Assembly: GCA_001632435.1 (NCBI GenBank)
Contig: KV424080.1
Coordinates: 1 to 64,000, forward strand
DNA length: 64,000 nucleotides
Source: Calocera cornea HHB12733
Lineage: Eukaryota > Basidiomycota > Dacrymycetes > Dacrymycetales > Dacrymycetaceae
Direction of reading: 5' to 3'
In this document: piece after piece, positions 22,916 to 33,794 of the stretch
Numbering within the stretch: the first letter of the stretch is position 1
How the letters are laid out: each line of letters opens with the position of its first letter
Translations under genes and position numbers: made by a program
Notes under the pieces: model-generated
What the model was told of the DNA's origin: nothing
The model's input: only the letters and a program-made list of their open reading frames with translations
The model's database searches: none

Positions 22916-23678
22916 GAGCCTGCGAGCATAAACCCTCCACATCCACCAATCACACATCGAGGTCCGCGGACGAAAACCCGCGATCAGCAGGACCATCATC
23001 ATCCACAAGGCTGATATTTTGCAAGCCCTTGTCTATGGTGGCCCACTGCTACTGCCAGATGCAGCTGTTCGGGAGCTATGCGTCCATATTGCGCAATTTG
23101 CTTGGCGAGGCTGTGATACTTCGAAGGAGGATTGGACGCCCGAGGCTTACAAGAAGCAATACTGTACCGCGCTGGCAGGCAGCCATTTTCATATATCCCT
23201 TAATGTGATGAGTAGCCTTCCTGTTTCAGTGACATGTCAGTTCGCTTGACCCCTTGTTCACGCGAGTTCTTACTCGAATTGGCTTAGTTCGGAGGCTTTC
23301 ACTGCATCTATCATTGACTCAGCTTCAACAATGTCAGCCGCTCGCGAATGTGCTGTGTTCTGCAGTGTGCTCATCGAACACCGCCTGCCAAGCTGTGGAT
23401 ACTCTTCTCACAACATTCCAATAGCAGATATTCTCATTGAAGCCAGTCGGGTTCATCCCTAGATCCGTGCTGTTCCTTTCTCAAGATACCCACACTACCC
23501 TGGAGCATAGTTCTCGGCTCAGAGTCTCAGACGCTAGTCCGTGGCGGACAGTACTGGTCTCTGTCTCTCATCGCATCACGATAACGAATAGAACGATTAC
23601 GCGGAAACCCTGGGAAAGTATTGTTATATAAATTAGCATCTGCCTTGCTGTTCAGTCCCTCACTCGAGTTCCTGAAGA
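22916..23678. other. Intergenic, no gene recognised
   Basis: A short frame at 23019-23249 on the plus strand (ALVYGGPLLLPDAAVRELC) does not resemble a family I know. The rest appears noncoding. Confidence 0.4.
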
Positions 23679-25162
23679 ATGGAAGCGCTCCAAGTCGCAG
23701 TATCTCTACAGCAGACAACTGCGGTGAGTTTTCTTACTCAATCACTCTTAGACTGAGCATTGATTGTACCATGCCGCTGATTCCAGACCACTTTGGGTGC
23801 GCACTTAATTTACACCTCTTATTGGAGACTCTCTGATTGATTTTGTAGTTGCTTGTGCAACCCTTGTGGTAGGTGCGCATTGATCGAGTATGGGGCATGG
23901 CTGACCTGCCAGAAGTTGTACGACTACCTCCTCACCTTTGAGCAGGAATTGAGATACATATGGGGTGCATCCTGGACGCGAGGCAAACTTTTGTTTGTTG
24001 TTGTTCGCTACACCGCTTTCCTCGATGTACCACTGATAGCTTGGGGTACGTCCAGGCTGCGTCATGGGATTCAATACTCTCTTGATTCAACTGAATGATT
24101 GCTTCTAGACTATATTGTCACCGTGCCAGGGAGCAATACCTGCAGGGTTACTTTTGACTTGCTTGAAGGTGGATTCAATCCCCACCTTCGCCGAGTGCAA
24201 CCCACTCACCCGAATTTAGGATGCGAGTTAATAGGTATGTTGAGCGGGTGGATTGCAATAGGAGCACGAACATGGGCTATTTGGAATCGCAATCGACTCA
24301 TGGCCGCTATTGTTGTCTCAGCTATAATGTGCGCCCTTGGAATAGGAACATACACGGTCGTTGCGTTCACCACGGGCATGTCAGGTAATCACTTTGCCTC
24401 CACTGCATGCGTCTCTGTCTCAGTGATCAAGCAGATCAATCACTTTCAGGAGATCCTGGGTGTATTGCTGGTCCTTCCGATACAGGAAGACATGCACTAG
24501 TAAACCTCTTCATGGCCATTTCAGTCTTCGAGGGAGGTGCGTATTGCCGAGGTAGAGAGCTTTATACCCGTTGATGTCCCAAAGTGATCCTACTTGCAAC
24601 CATCATCCGTGGTCTGCATCATTGTATGTCCCAACCCATTCTCTCCTGGAGCATACATAGTACTTAAGACACCAACAAGTGTGCAACGAGCCATCTGCGC
24701 TGACCACAGTATTGTACCGTGATGGTGAGTGATTATCATTCTCCCACCCTCTGTCACAGAGCACTAAGTTTGATGCGGCTATAACTTAGCGTTTCTAGCA
24801 TCCACTATACTGTGTGGTGGGTTCACCCGTGCCTTTCAAGTCATGGACCATTAACCATTCCAAAAGGCACATCGATCATGACAGCTATTTTATCCAGTGT
24901 TCAGGTCTGTTTCCACCTTGAACACTCGGTGGACACCAGCTGACTACTATGTACTCATTAGGACGGGACATGGTCATGCTACGCTTACATTCATCGAGCT
25001 CTGACAACAGTCATTCTCAATCGCATCATGCTGAACATCCGTCGGGAAGCTGCTAGGCTGAATCGTCGGGAAATTCCGGCCGAAACGCTTTCAGATACTA
25101 CACCAGGCAATGTGGTTGATGTTGACGGCAGCTCGGGACAAGCGCCAACCAACGTGGTTTAG
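23679..25162 (+). CDS. DUF6533 membrane protein, copy 1
   Basis: Spliced gene starting MEALQVAVSLQQTTA (23679-23723). The DUF6533 motif follows: KLYDYLLTFEQELRYIWG then SWTRGKLLFVVVRYTAFLDV. Later exons give DYIVTVPGSNTCRVTFDLLE, the TM segment with IGARTWAIWNRNRLM, DPGCIAGPSDTGRHALVNLF, VILLATIIRGLHH, LTTVLYRDG, AFLASTILC and CYAYIHRALTTVILNRIMLNIR near the end. The stop is at 25160-25162. All junctions found keep frame, so it looks intact. DUF6533 proteins are multi-pass membrane proteins expanded in agaricomycetes; the fold has been likened to seven-helix receptors, but no function is established. It lies tail-to-tail with the sulfate permease, 75 bp apart. Confidence 0.85.
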
Positions 25163-25237
25163 GACTTGCTCTTATCTACCCATACGTTTGCAGTAGTAAC
25201 CGCAAGCAGTCTGGTGGTATTGCATGTTACGAGGGTG

Positions 25238-27631
25238 TTAGAACTTGTGCTCTTCCGCACTCCGCACAGCCGTCGACAGGTCAAAGTGGAAATACGGCGT
25301 CAGGGTGCTGACAATCGGCGCCTCGAAGTCGGTCGTGCTGCTGTTCGCGCTCGGCGCCGGCTTCTCATCGCCCAGGCTCTCCCTGGGCGATAGCGCCTCC
25401 TCATCCTGTTGCCGTGAGGGCGCTCCTTGCCGAGCGGGGAACTCATCGCCGGGACCCCACTGTCCATCCTCTTGAGGTGGGACAACGGGTGCGATCTCGA
25501 CCGGTAAGCTGCGACCCGGCTTGCCCACTCCAAATCCACCAGCGATAAGCGCCCGGCGAATCCATGGCGAAAGGATACCCGCGAAGTGGAATTCCACCTG
25601 CGCGTCTGCCCAGTGCTCAAGCTCAGAACGCAGGTCGACCAGGTTCTGCACAGCCGTCGTGTCGATCTGCGACACGGCCGAGAAGTCGAGCACGACCGCG
25701 TGCAGGATCGGCTTGCTCGCGTCTGCGGGGTCCGGCTGACCCGGCCGGGGACCAGGGTCGTTCCAGGGTCTGTCGGAAGCCTTGACGTCGCTCATATCGC
25801 GACCGCGGCGGGTGAGCTCCTTCGCGTGATCAACGATCATCTGGTTGATCCGGCTGCTGTTCGGGTACGTGAAGCTCTCCTCGAACCGGTAGATGATGAT
25901 CCCAGGCGGGGGTGCCTCGACCTTCAGGGTCGGGTTCATCACGTGACCCTCGCGGTCCAGAGGAACCCACACCTCGCGCACGACTGTTGCCCCCTCCTGG
26001 CCGTTCTGTATGCTGGGACCGTCTGCGCGCACGGTGACGCGGCCAAGGAAGTGGCCTCGAGGCCGGGCGATGCGGACGAGGAGAAGCGCGGCGGAGCAGC
26101 AGATGGCCGTGTAGATCCCGTTCTCGATCGTGCTGAACACCGTGACGAGCACGGCTGCAGCCCAGATGATGAACTCGAGGGGAGAGACCCGCCAGAAGGT
26201 GTACACCTGCGCGGGTTTTGCGACGAGGTCCATGACGGCGTGGATGATGACCGCCGACAGGCCGGCCTTGGGGATCCAAAAGAAGGCGTCGGTCAAGCCG
26301 TACAGCGCGACGATGACGACGACGCCGGTGAACCAGCCCGCGGCGGGCGTGCGCACTCCGGACTTAGCCTTGAGCGCGGACCGGGAGAAGGAACCTGTCG
26401 ACGGGTACGCGTTGAAGCACGAGCCGACAGTGTTCGTCACGCCAATGGCGATCAGCTCCTGGTTCGGGTTGATCTTGTACCCGTTCACGCGGCCGAACGA
26501 CTTGGAGATGGCGATGTGTTCGATAAGGAGGATGATCGTCGCTACTGGGAGCTCTCCGACGAGCGCGGAGAGAAGCTTGCGGTCGATCACGGGCTGACCG
26601 ACATTCTGGAATCCACGGGGGACAGTGAGGAGGATGGAGATGGGGTACTTGCCCGACTTCGACTCGCGTGTGCGGCAGTACAACCACGCGGCCAGCGTGA
26701 GGATGATGACGACGAACCCGTTGCGGAGGTTGGTGAGGAAGAAGGCGGCGCGGCGGAAGCGTGGGTGCCGGTCGGCGAGGCGTTGCAGCCCCCAGCGGAT
26801 GAAGTAGAGGAAGGCGAGCGCGGGGACGCCCCACGCCGCATCGAGCGTCGAGCTGGGCAGGTACTTGAGCGTGTTGATCAGCACTTCGTACGTCGCCGCA
26901 CGCGTGCTATCGGTGTGTCAGTCCTCTGGTTGGAGACACAGCGGGGACAGGACGCACTCGAAGAGGTTCTGCGTCCCGAGCAACTGCGGCAGTTGCCCAA
27001 CCGCAATGTTCAGCGCCGAGCCCGTCATGTATCCTGCCACCGCGGGAGCAGAGATGAACTCGACGAGCCATCCAAGCCTGAGGATACCGATTCCAAGGAC
27101 AATAAACCCGGATATGAACGCCACGGTGGTTGCTATCTGCTGGTTGGACCACTCGGTTCCGTATTGTGAAGTGATGTGCGAAATGATCGTCGCTGTCTCG
27201 AGTGACATGACGGCCACGGGCCCGATGGAGACATCCTTGGAGGTAGCGAAGAAGGCATAGATGAAGACGCCGACAAATGACGAATACAGGCCGTACTGTG
27301 GGTCGAGCGTGGCAATCTGGGCGTACGACATGCCCTGCGGGACGAGGACGAGGCCAACGGTGATGCCGGCAATGATGTCACCGGTGAGCCAGCCGAGGTT
27401 GTACCGGCCTATCCACTGGAGGAAGGGGAAGAGCTGCACGAAGTAGTCGATCACCTGGGTGCTGTCTCAGTGTCATTGGCCAGCGACAAGGGAGGGTCGG
27501 GGACGCACGTCTGCCTTGGGATCGCTCGACAGGCTCCTAATGTAATCCATAGAGGAGACCACGGGCGGGGAGGTCTCGGGGGCGCCCACGATACGCTTCG
27601 AAACCCTCTTGATTCCCTCGACGAATGTCAT
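25238..27631 (-). CDS. Sulfate permease (SulP family) with STAS domain, copy 1
   Basis: Three exons on the minus strand. Exon 1 is MTFVEGIKRVSKRIVGAPE with SSDPKAD at its end. Exon 2 starts VIDYFVQLFPFLQWIGRYNL and holds GLVLVPQGMSYAQIA, LYSSFVGVFIYAFFATSKDV and SIGPVAVMSL, classic SulP transmembrane signatures. Exon 3 carries the remaining helices (GVTNTVGSCFNAYPSTGSFS) and a C-terminal STAS domain (AVVLDFSAVSQIDTTAVQNL). A plasma-membrane proton-coupled sulfate uptake role follows from the family (SUL1/SUL2 type). The protein is about 760 aa. It ends EEHKF, 11 residues shorter than copy 2. The long open frame on the opposite strand is a codon-bias shadow. Confidence 0.93.
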
Positions 27632-27703
27632 GTTGTGCAGCTGGGGGGCGTTCGCAGCGTCGGGCGAAGAGAAACCCAGGAGTGCTGGCCACTGGGTGCA
27701 CGC

Positions 27704-27712
27704 TCTATATAG
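27704..27712 (-). promoter_or_regulatory. TATA box of sulfate permease copy 1
   Basis: CTATATAGA on the minus strand, about 75 bp before the start codon, inside a block conserved at the same place in copy 2 (38741-38749). Confidence 0.6.
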
Positions 27713-27829
27713 CCGGCGATTTCTGCATGCTAGACTGAAATATTGCAAGGCGAAACGAAGGCGCAATCGACCCTGAGCGATGATGGTACAGGCGGAGGGA
27801 GTGGTCTGCAGAGGGCGCACGGCGTGGCG

Positions 27830-27837
27830 TGATGTCA
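27830..27837. promoter_or_regulatory. TGATGTCA, candidate CYS3/Met4-type bZIP site, SulP copy 1
   Basis: TGATGTCA 199 bp upstream of the start. Copy 2 has the same octamer 198 bp upstream (38856-38863). It fits the core of the Neurospora CYS3 consensus ATGRYRYCAT (TGRYRYCA), though the outer A and T are absent. CYS3 activates sulfur uptake genes, so the match is functionally sensible. Shared ancestry of the promoters weakens the argument. Confidence 0.45.
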
Positions 27838-28242
27838 GCCTTGTGGTTCCCGATCCTCCAGCACTGCGGCCGGAATACAGTTTCTTTCCACAGGGGCCGC
27901 GATCAGAGCTATCGTATATTCAGGCACCGAAAGTGCAGTGGTTTGGAATTGTTTTCGGCTGCGGTGCTGGCGATGCAGGTTGGCGCGATCTCTTCGTCAT
28001 CGGTACTTCGCAGAATGACCCCAAAGTTCGAATCACGTGCTTCGGGTATGCGACCGGGGACGTACTGCCCAGATGATAAGGGGCAGATGCTAAAAAGGCA
28101 AACGCGGCTATCCAGAACCAGCTGTTGTTTGGTTTGTCATCGACGGTGGATAAGAAAGAGCAGACCATTGTCGTCATGCACATGACTGATATGTCTGAAA
28201 GACCACGAGATTAGAGCATGATTACGACAACGTGGACGGCAC
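27838..28242. other. Distal promoter of sulfate permease copy 1 and intergenic
   Basis: About 380 bp upstream of the start stays alignable with the copy 2 promoter, ending at a shared CTTCGCAGAATGAC block (28006-28019 here; 39063-39076 there). No gene seen. Confidence 0.55.
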
Positions 28243-28311
28243 ACCTTCAAAATTGAGTGTCACGTTTGCACCGTCGAGACACGTCTCGCGCAGTGGAACT
28301 ACGATCCCGAA
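28243..28311 (-). pseudogene. Fragment of a TM-PY gene
   Basis: Minus-strand reading gives PLRETCLDGANVTLNFEG, one small exon of the family. It matches copy G (PLRETYLDGANVTLNFEG) in all but one residue. A stop and frame loss lie directly upstream and no other exon is found nearby. Confidence 0.75.
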
Positions 28312-28638
28312 TTATGCAGCCCTGGCGCGGGCGGGCCATACTTCTATCGCCAAGAAGGTGTAGGATGCCCTATGACATGACCTGGTGCGCGTCGACACAC
28401 ACAGTTCCAACACCGGGCGGGTGAAGGCAGCGTCATGCATTACTACAGAGAATGAAAGAATAGGCCGATCTGCTGCATGAATGGGCCCGACCAATGCTAG
28501 AGCGTTGTTAGGCAAGTCAGAGGGCGTAGATATATGGGGCGCACCTAAACAACTAAGACGACATCGCTGCATGGCCAAACGCGGTCGCATCCAGCCCATC
28601 CACCTCAGTGAACCTCCTTGGGAACATTTGCTACGGTT

Positions 28639-28935
28639 GAGGATATCCACGTGCTGAAGAGAGAGCTTGTCCAGGCTGCTCTCGAGGTTATGATGGTCGA
28701 TCTTATCTGGCTCGAGCTTGATGGTAATGGTCGTAACGAAGACGCGCGACCTTGGCGCGTCAGACCCGGCAATCGCCTCGCCGACACCGTCTTCATCGTC
28801 GCACAAATGCGTGACATTGGTGTGGTTGTAGCTGCTGTTGGTCGCAACGAATACGGGCTGGACGTGATTTTTGGATAGAGTGCGGTGGTTGGCTCTTGGC
28901 CCCGTCCGGTGGGATGCCCATGAGGTGGGACATGG
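28639..28935 (-). pseudogene. Aldo/keto reductase relic, internal part
   Basis: Minus-strand reading gives KNHVQPVFVATNSSYNHTNV, then CDDEDGVGEAIAGSDAPRS, VFVTTITIKLEP and SLDKLSLQHVDIL. These align with QKNVVEPVLAAIKASYTHID...GNEDSVGEAIAQSGVPRE...YVTTKVVKLDP...LSYVDLF of the intact enzymes. The catalytic Asp, Tyr and Lys are lost (HTNV, CDDED, TITI), the N-terminus is out of frame and everything after VDIL is gone. The flank near 29069-29093 still resembles the family promoter block. Confidence 0.8.
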
Positions 28936-29785
28936 CTGTCGTTCCTGATGTCAACACAAGGAAAGGTGCTTGGTGGATAGGTATGGCAGAGGAGGCGGAT
29001 GAGATAAGTCGCATCGAGTAGTTATGTCTACATTGACACGAATTTGGAGACATCTTGCATGACAGCGCTAGAGGCATCAGTCGCCGTCGACGGTGGTGGT
29101 GGTGGGATCATGCGAGCGCGTCCACGCGTCGTCGCTCACCCGACGTTCCCAAAGTCAACTCGGGCCACAGCTCGCAACTTGTACTACCTCGTACATGGCG
29201 ACATCTTTGGCGACAAGCACTTGTTCTGGTGCAATGGGCTGACCTTGACCAATCACACAAGCTTCCTTGCCATCCTAATAGAAAGCAAGTGTCCCAAGCA
29301 TACATGGCCGCCCGCCGATCGCCAGGCGGCGATGACGGGGCGCAGCCAGGCTGTGACGCATTGGATAATGTTCTGAGGTCGACCACTGCATCCGGGGATT
29401 GCCATGATGTGGACTTGCATCAACTGGCTGTTCAAGGAAGTAAGAGGGATGGCAGTGTCCTTTCTAACGCTGATGTCGTGCTTCGGGCGCTTGATCCAAT
29501 TGGATTTATCGAGGGGTTACTGTATTGTCTGTCCATAGTAGCCACATTCACATGCAGCACGATGCACTGGATAATTACGACCGCGGGTAGAAATCTTGCT
29601 TAGAACTGGTTCAGTCGTACTGCATAGGCAACACATGCTTCTAGCCTGAGCGATGACCGCGGCCAAGCTGCCAGCAAATATCCTCTGGTTCTTTTGACAG
29701 CCTCTGAGACACTGCCCTTACTACTAAAATGCGTTAAATATCTTCGTGTTCATCAACGCGGGTACTGGCCGCAGCACCTCAAGCA
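28936..29785. other. Intergenic, no gene recognised
   Basis: Left part is the decayed promoter of the aldo/keto reductase relic. Frames at 29044-29603 are not supported by any family. Confidence 0.45.
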
Positions 29786-31281
29786 ATGAGTGACCTTGTT
29801 CTTGCGTCGACTCTGGAATGGGTTGTCGAATGTGTATGTCTCTCATGTTTGTGTTGTCGTACCACTCCCAAAGAACTGATTGCTTGCAGCGAACATTGAG
29901 TGTGTCATGCCAGCGTGTCGCCCAAAAGAGTCATGCTCTAACGTCGCTTATTCCAGTGGCCTGCCTTGCTCTCCAGGTCTGTTCGTAGCCGGTTTCTTGG
30001 CTTGGTACATTGATAGTTTGCCAGGCCTACGACCACCTTCTCACATCTGAGCAAGAGGTACGACTTGTATGGCAAGCGCCGTGGAGTCGCGCAAAGGTGC
30101 TGTTTCTGGTAGTTAGGTATGGTGGTGTGCCCTGCTTGCCACTTGTAGCATGGAGTAAGCAGGGCTGGTTTCTAAGCTTGTGCGCAGGCTCTCATTCCCA
30201 TGCCAGACACTTTGGTCACCGTTCGGGGGGACGCTTCCTGCGAGGCAACTTACGATTTAATAGTACGTGAGTCGAATTGGTCCTTTCATTAGTTTCCGAG
30301 CCTGGCAGCTGACGAGGTGGCAGTATGGGAGATGTTTCGACTGTTTTGCGGGTGGCTTGTGGTTGGCTTGCGAACCTGGGCAATCTGGAACCGCAGCCGA
30401 AGCATTGGAATCATGATTTGTTTGGCACTTTTTGGCACCTGTTCATTCACTCTCTATAGTGTCATTATCTATATCAACACTATTCCAGGCGGGTGCTTCA
30501 TACGTCTCGATCGCAGTACGCTGATGAATGTTTCCATAGTTCAGCGAGTGTCGTTCGGTACTCCTGGGTGCCTCAACATTGCGGCTGGCAGTGGGATACA
30601 GGCAGAAGGGAATCTGTGCATTATGCTGGCGGCTTACGAGGCGGGTCAGTACTCACCCTAAGCGACACACGTGCACACTGTACTCATCCTGTGCAAAGTG
30701 ATTTTGTTAGCAACCATCGTCCGTGGCATTCACCATTGTAGGTCCTGCATAAGTACCATTGACCGGTAGATCTCAATGTCTTCTTTCGGCAGTGCGGCGG
30801 AAGCCCTCTTCATTGGCCACGGTGCTATATCGAGACGGTAGGTGTGATCGTTGGAGGGAAGTGCGGGTCAGACGGTTCCTGACATCCGTACAGCATTCAT
30901 GTCGTCTTTTGCCCTCTTCGGTGGGCACATCTCATTCCGACGTACAAAAGGTGCAAACCGAACACCATTGACACAGGGACATCGGTCTTGGCTGCTTACA
31001 TGTCTGGCATCAAGGTGCGTCGTCAGAGGGCTTACCTTGTACGAGCCTTGGCTCAATGAAGGCTGGGATAGAGTAGCTTCTGGCCATCAGTCACCTACAT
31101 TCACACGGCGTTGGTCACCGTGATTCCTAGTAGAGTTCTTCTCAACATCCGCGAGGAGGCCTGGACGTTGGGCATTTCGGATACGACATCTTCAGTCCCA
31201 ATTCCAACTACCGTGTCTGGCTCTACAGAATCAGGCCATGCTACCAGACCACCCCTTACAGAGGATTGCCAGACGGTATAG
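29786..31281 (+). CDS. DUF6533 membrane protein, copy 2
   Basis: Start MSDLVLASTLEWVVEC at 29786. After introns the DUF6533 core AYDHLLTSEQEVRLVWQAPW then RAKVLFLVVRYGG appears, followed by DTLVTVRGDASCEATYDL, a TM exon with VVGLRTWAIWNRSRSIGIMI, PGCLNIAAGSGIQAEGNL, VILLATIVRGIHH, SSLATVLYRDG and CYSLTYIHTALVTVIPSRVL near the C-terminus. Exon order and junctions parallel copy 1. No disabling change was noticed. Multi-pass membrane protein of unknown function. Confidence 0.8.
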
Positions 31282-31356
31282 CGGTAGGTACATTCAGTCA
31301 TGCACTATGATACACCCCGTGGACCGTCCTGCTCTCAATGTCAAGCTCACCCCACG

Positions 31357-33219
31357 TCAAGCATCTGGATCATAATGCGGAGGTTCGATATCCGAGTTTT
31401 CTGAGCGATACTCCTGGCGGAGGCGCAGATTTAGGATGCTAACGAGCTGCTCCGTTGATGCTGCGTTGAGATCACCGGAGACCGGAGGATTGGAAGGTGT
31501 GGCTCGGGTTTCCAGGGGAGTAGGAACCGAGGCATCGCTACTGCCGGCGGGTGCTGGGGGTGCGCTTGGGGTGCGCAGCGCCGGGGTATTTGAAAGTGCG
31601 TCGCGGCGCGTCTTTTGTTGTCGCGGCTGCGTACCAGCCGGAGATGACAGTGTAATCGGAGACCGGACAGCACCGCGCACGTTTGTGTAACCTTCAGGCT
31701 CGATATGTGAGAACGAATTGTGTGGCTGACTGATCAGATAAGGTGTGATCTCGCTGGTCATAGCTTGCGGTGCTGGATCGACTGCAAAGCTCCCTGAGCG
31801 TCGGGAAGCAGACCTTCGACGGCGTTGGAACAGCGCCCAGAGAAGTAGTGCGATGATGATCGCCGCTATAGCGCCAACTATGGCACCAATGATAGCACCT
31901 GTCGGGACAGAGGAAACTCCTGTGCTAGTACCGGCAGACGAGTTATTGCTTGATGCAGATGTCGATGGTAAGGTGCTGCCGAATCCAGAAGATGAAGGCA
32001 CGCCGTCCGTCGAGCTCGCCAATGGCGGAAGCGGAGTAGTTTTGGTAAGAATCAATGCGTCGATCGAGGCACATGGATAGTAATCGGGCCCAACAGGTTG
32101 TTGAGCATCAGGTGCAGAACTGTCGTAGTTCACCAATGTGAGCGTATATTGTCGTGTGGGTACCAGTCCACCCTGAAAGAAGAGAACTTGTTGTGACTCG
32201 CGCCAAAGATCTGACCCGTTAAAGATGTATGACTGGCCGTCGAGCTGGATGGTGTATGCGCCGATGTTGAGATCCAGTAAACCTAGTAACTGCACTGCGG
32301 ACGACCCTGGACGTACACGTCACGGACATCGTAGCAGAGTGAAAGAAGGTACCTTACCATTGAACGTATAGCTGGCAGTGTAGGACGGCCCGTACGAACA
32401 CATCCAATGAAGCGTGTCGTTGTAGTCTATTCCTCCATCATTCGCGGGGGTGGAGGTAGTCCAGGTGTTGTTGAGCTCGTATGTCCATCCCGGGTCGGTG
32501 TCATCAACATATTGCAGAATTGGATTTGTCCTATATGAGATGTCAGCTCATATGCGTGCCATGGAGCGAGAATACCGCACCCGTTGAGTCCCACAGTGAC
32601 GACACCGCCGAAGAACTGAAAATCAGTGCTGCCCTGTGCGTTGACCCGTAAGGTAGCTGTATGGCCACCATAGGTGAGACCGGCCGCATATGCCATGACC
32701 TGCCCTCCACGGGCAGCACATGCTGGGTCAGAAGAAGGGCCGGTAGTGGATACCGGGTCGTCGTCCACCGTGAAGGTGAAAGACGATGCTGTGGGCGTGA
32801 AACAGAGATAGACGCCGGTCCCTGCCAGGGGCATGCTCAGGTCAGAGCACACATCAATATACCGACAATACACACCTTCAAAGTCCAGTGTCACTGTTGA
32901 TCCATCCATGTATGTCTCTCGGAAGGGTGAACCAGAACCGAGATTATTGATACCCGCACCTGGCCAGGACGTGACGCCAGTGAAGCTCCCGCGCCATCCC
33001 TGCGGCAACACGTTGAATACAGCACGTATGTTGGTCCACACAGACCAACCCCAGCTGGATCACCTTGTGCACCCCAATATCCATCTCGGTATGGCTGGTA
33101 TCTGAAGAAGAAGCATGCATCATCGGCTCAGTCGACCTTCAGAGACAACTACACAGGACAGACATGAAGGTTGGACTTGAGCTGTTGAGGGAGATGTTGT
33201 ACGGTGTGAACGACGTCAT
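31357..33219 (-). CDS. TM-PY family single-pass membrane protein, copy E
   Basis: Start MTSFTPYNISLNSSSPTF at 33219. Visible exons: GWRGSFTGVTSWPGAGINNL with PFRETYMDGSTVTLDFEG, SFTFTVDDDPVSTTGP...YGGHTATLRVN...FFGGVVTVGLNG, DDTDPGWTYE and HWMCSYGPSYTASYTFNG. The last exon has VQLLGLLDLNIGAYTIQLDG, DLWRESQQVLFFQGGL, LILTKTTP, then the helix GAIIGAIVGAIAAIIIALLL with RRRR behind it. The tail ends in SILNLRLRQEYRSENSD and PPHY plus four residues. Function unknown; family as for copy D. Confidence 0.88.
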
Positions 33220-33794
33220 CTGCCACACCAGGTAAGACGGATCTCAAGTCGCGCGTGCCAACACGACAAGTCAAGCTATTGTCTCAGCCGAGATGGTCGC
33301 AAGAGCCAAGCAAGAGGATGGAACGGAGAGAAGGGGCTGCAGATTGGCATTAAAGACGGCGCTGTCTGGATTGTGACGCCACGCGGCCAGGCACGGCCGC
33401 GCTGTGGGCGCAAGCAAGCATGACATCTGACTGCGTGGGTTGAGAAGAAAGCATCGGAACATCGAGTTTGAAAACACAGTGCGCGTGTGCGCCGATGGTG
33501 GTGCGTTGTTGATGGGTCCGTTCGAAGCGGGAGCTAATCGGCGCGAGGTACCGGGTTCCGCTTAAGAAATTACCATGACAACGGATAAGCATTGCAAACA
33601 TCGAGTCATTGCAACCGACGTCAACGGCAGTTTCTCATCTTGTTAGGCAGGAGAGGGTCAATTCAGGATGAGTGGCTAGGTTACCGTCATGATCGGTCCC
33701 TTTGTAGATCAAGGTCTTCCATGCATTACAATTTCGTTTCATAGGGACAGTACAAATGGCGGCAGAAAGCAGCCTACAGCATTCCAACACAAAG
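33220..33794. other. Intergenic between TM-PY copies E and F
   Basis: Promoter side of copy E and 3' side of copy F. No gene seen. Confidence 0.5.

Noticed and set aside
25586..27169. 527-codon open frame on the plus strand, and a similar one at 36857-38059
   Set aside because: It lies antisense to the sulfate permeases and is rich in Asp, Glu, Gly and Arg as expected from GC-rich codon bias. Both copies show it at the same place and the permease frame explains the sequence.
28793..29603. Several frames around the aldo/keto reductase relic
   Set aside because: They mix frames of the decayed reductase and its flank; none extends the homology.
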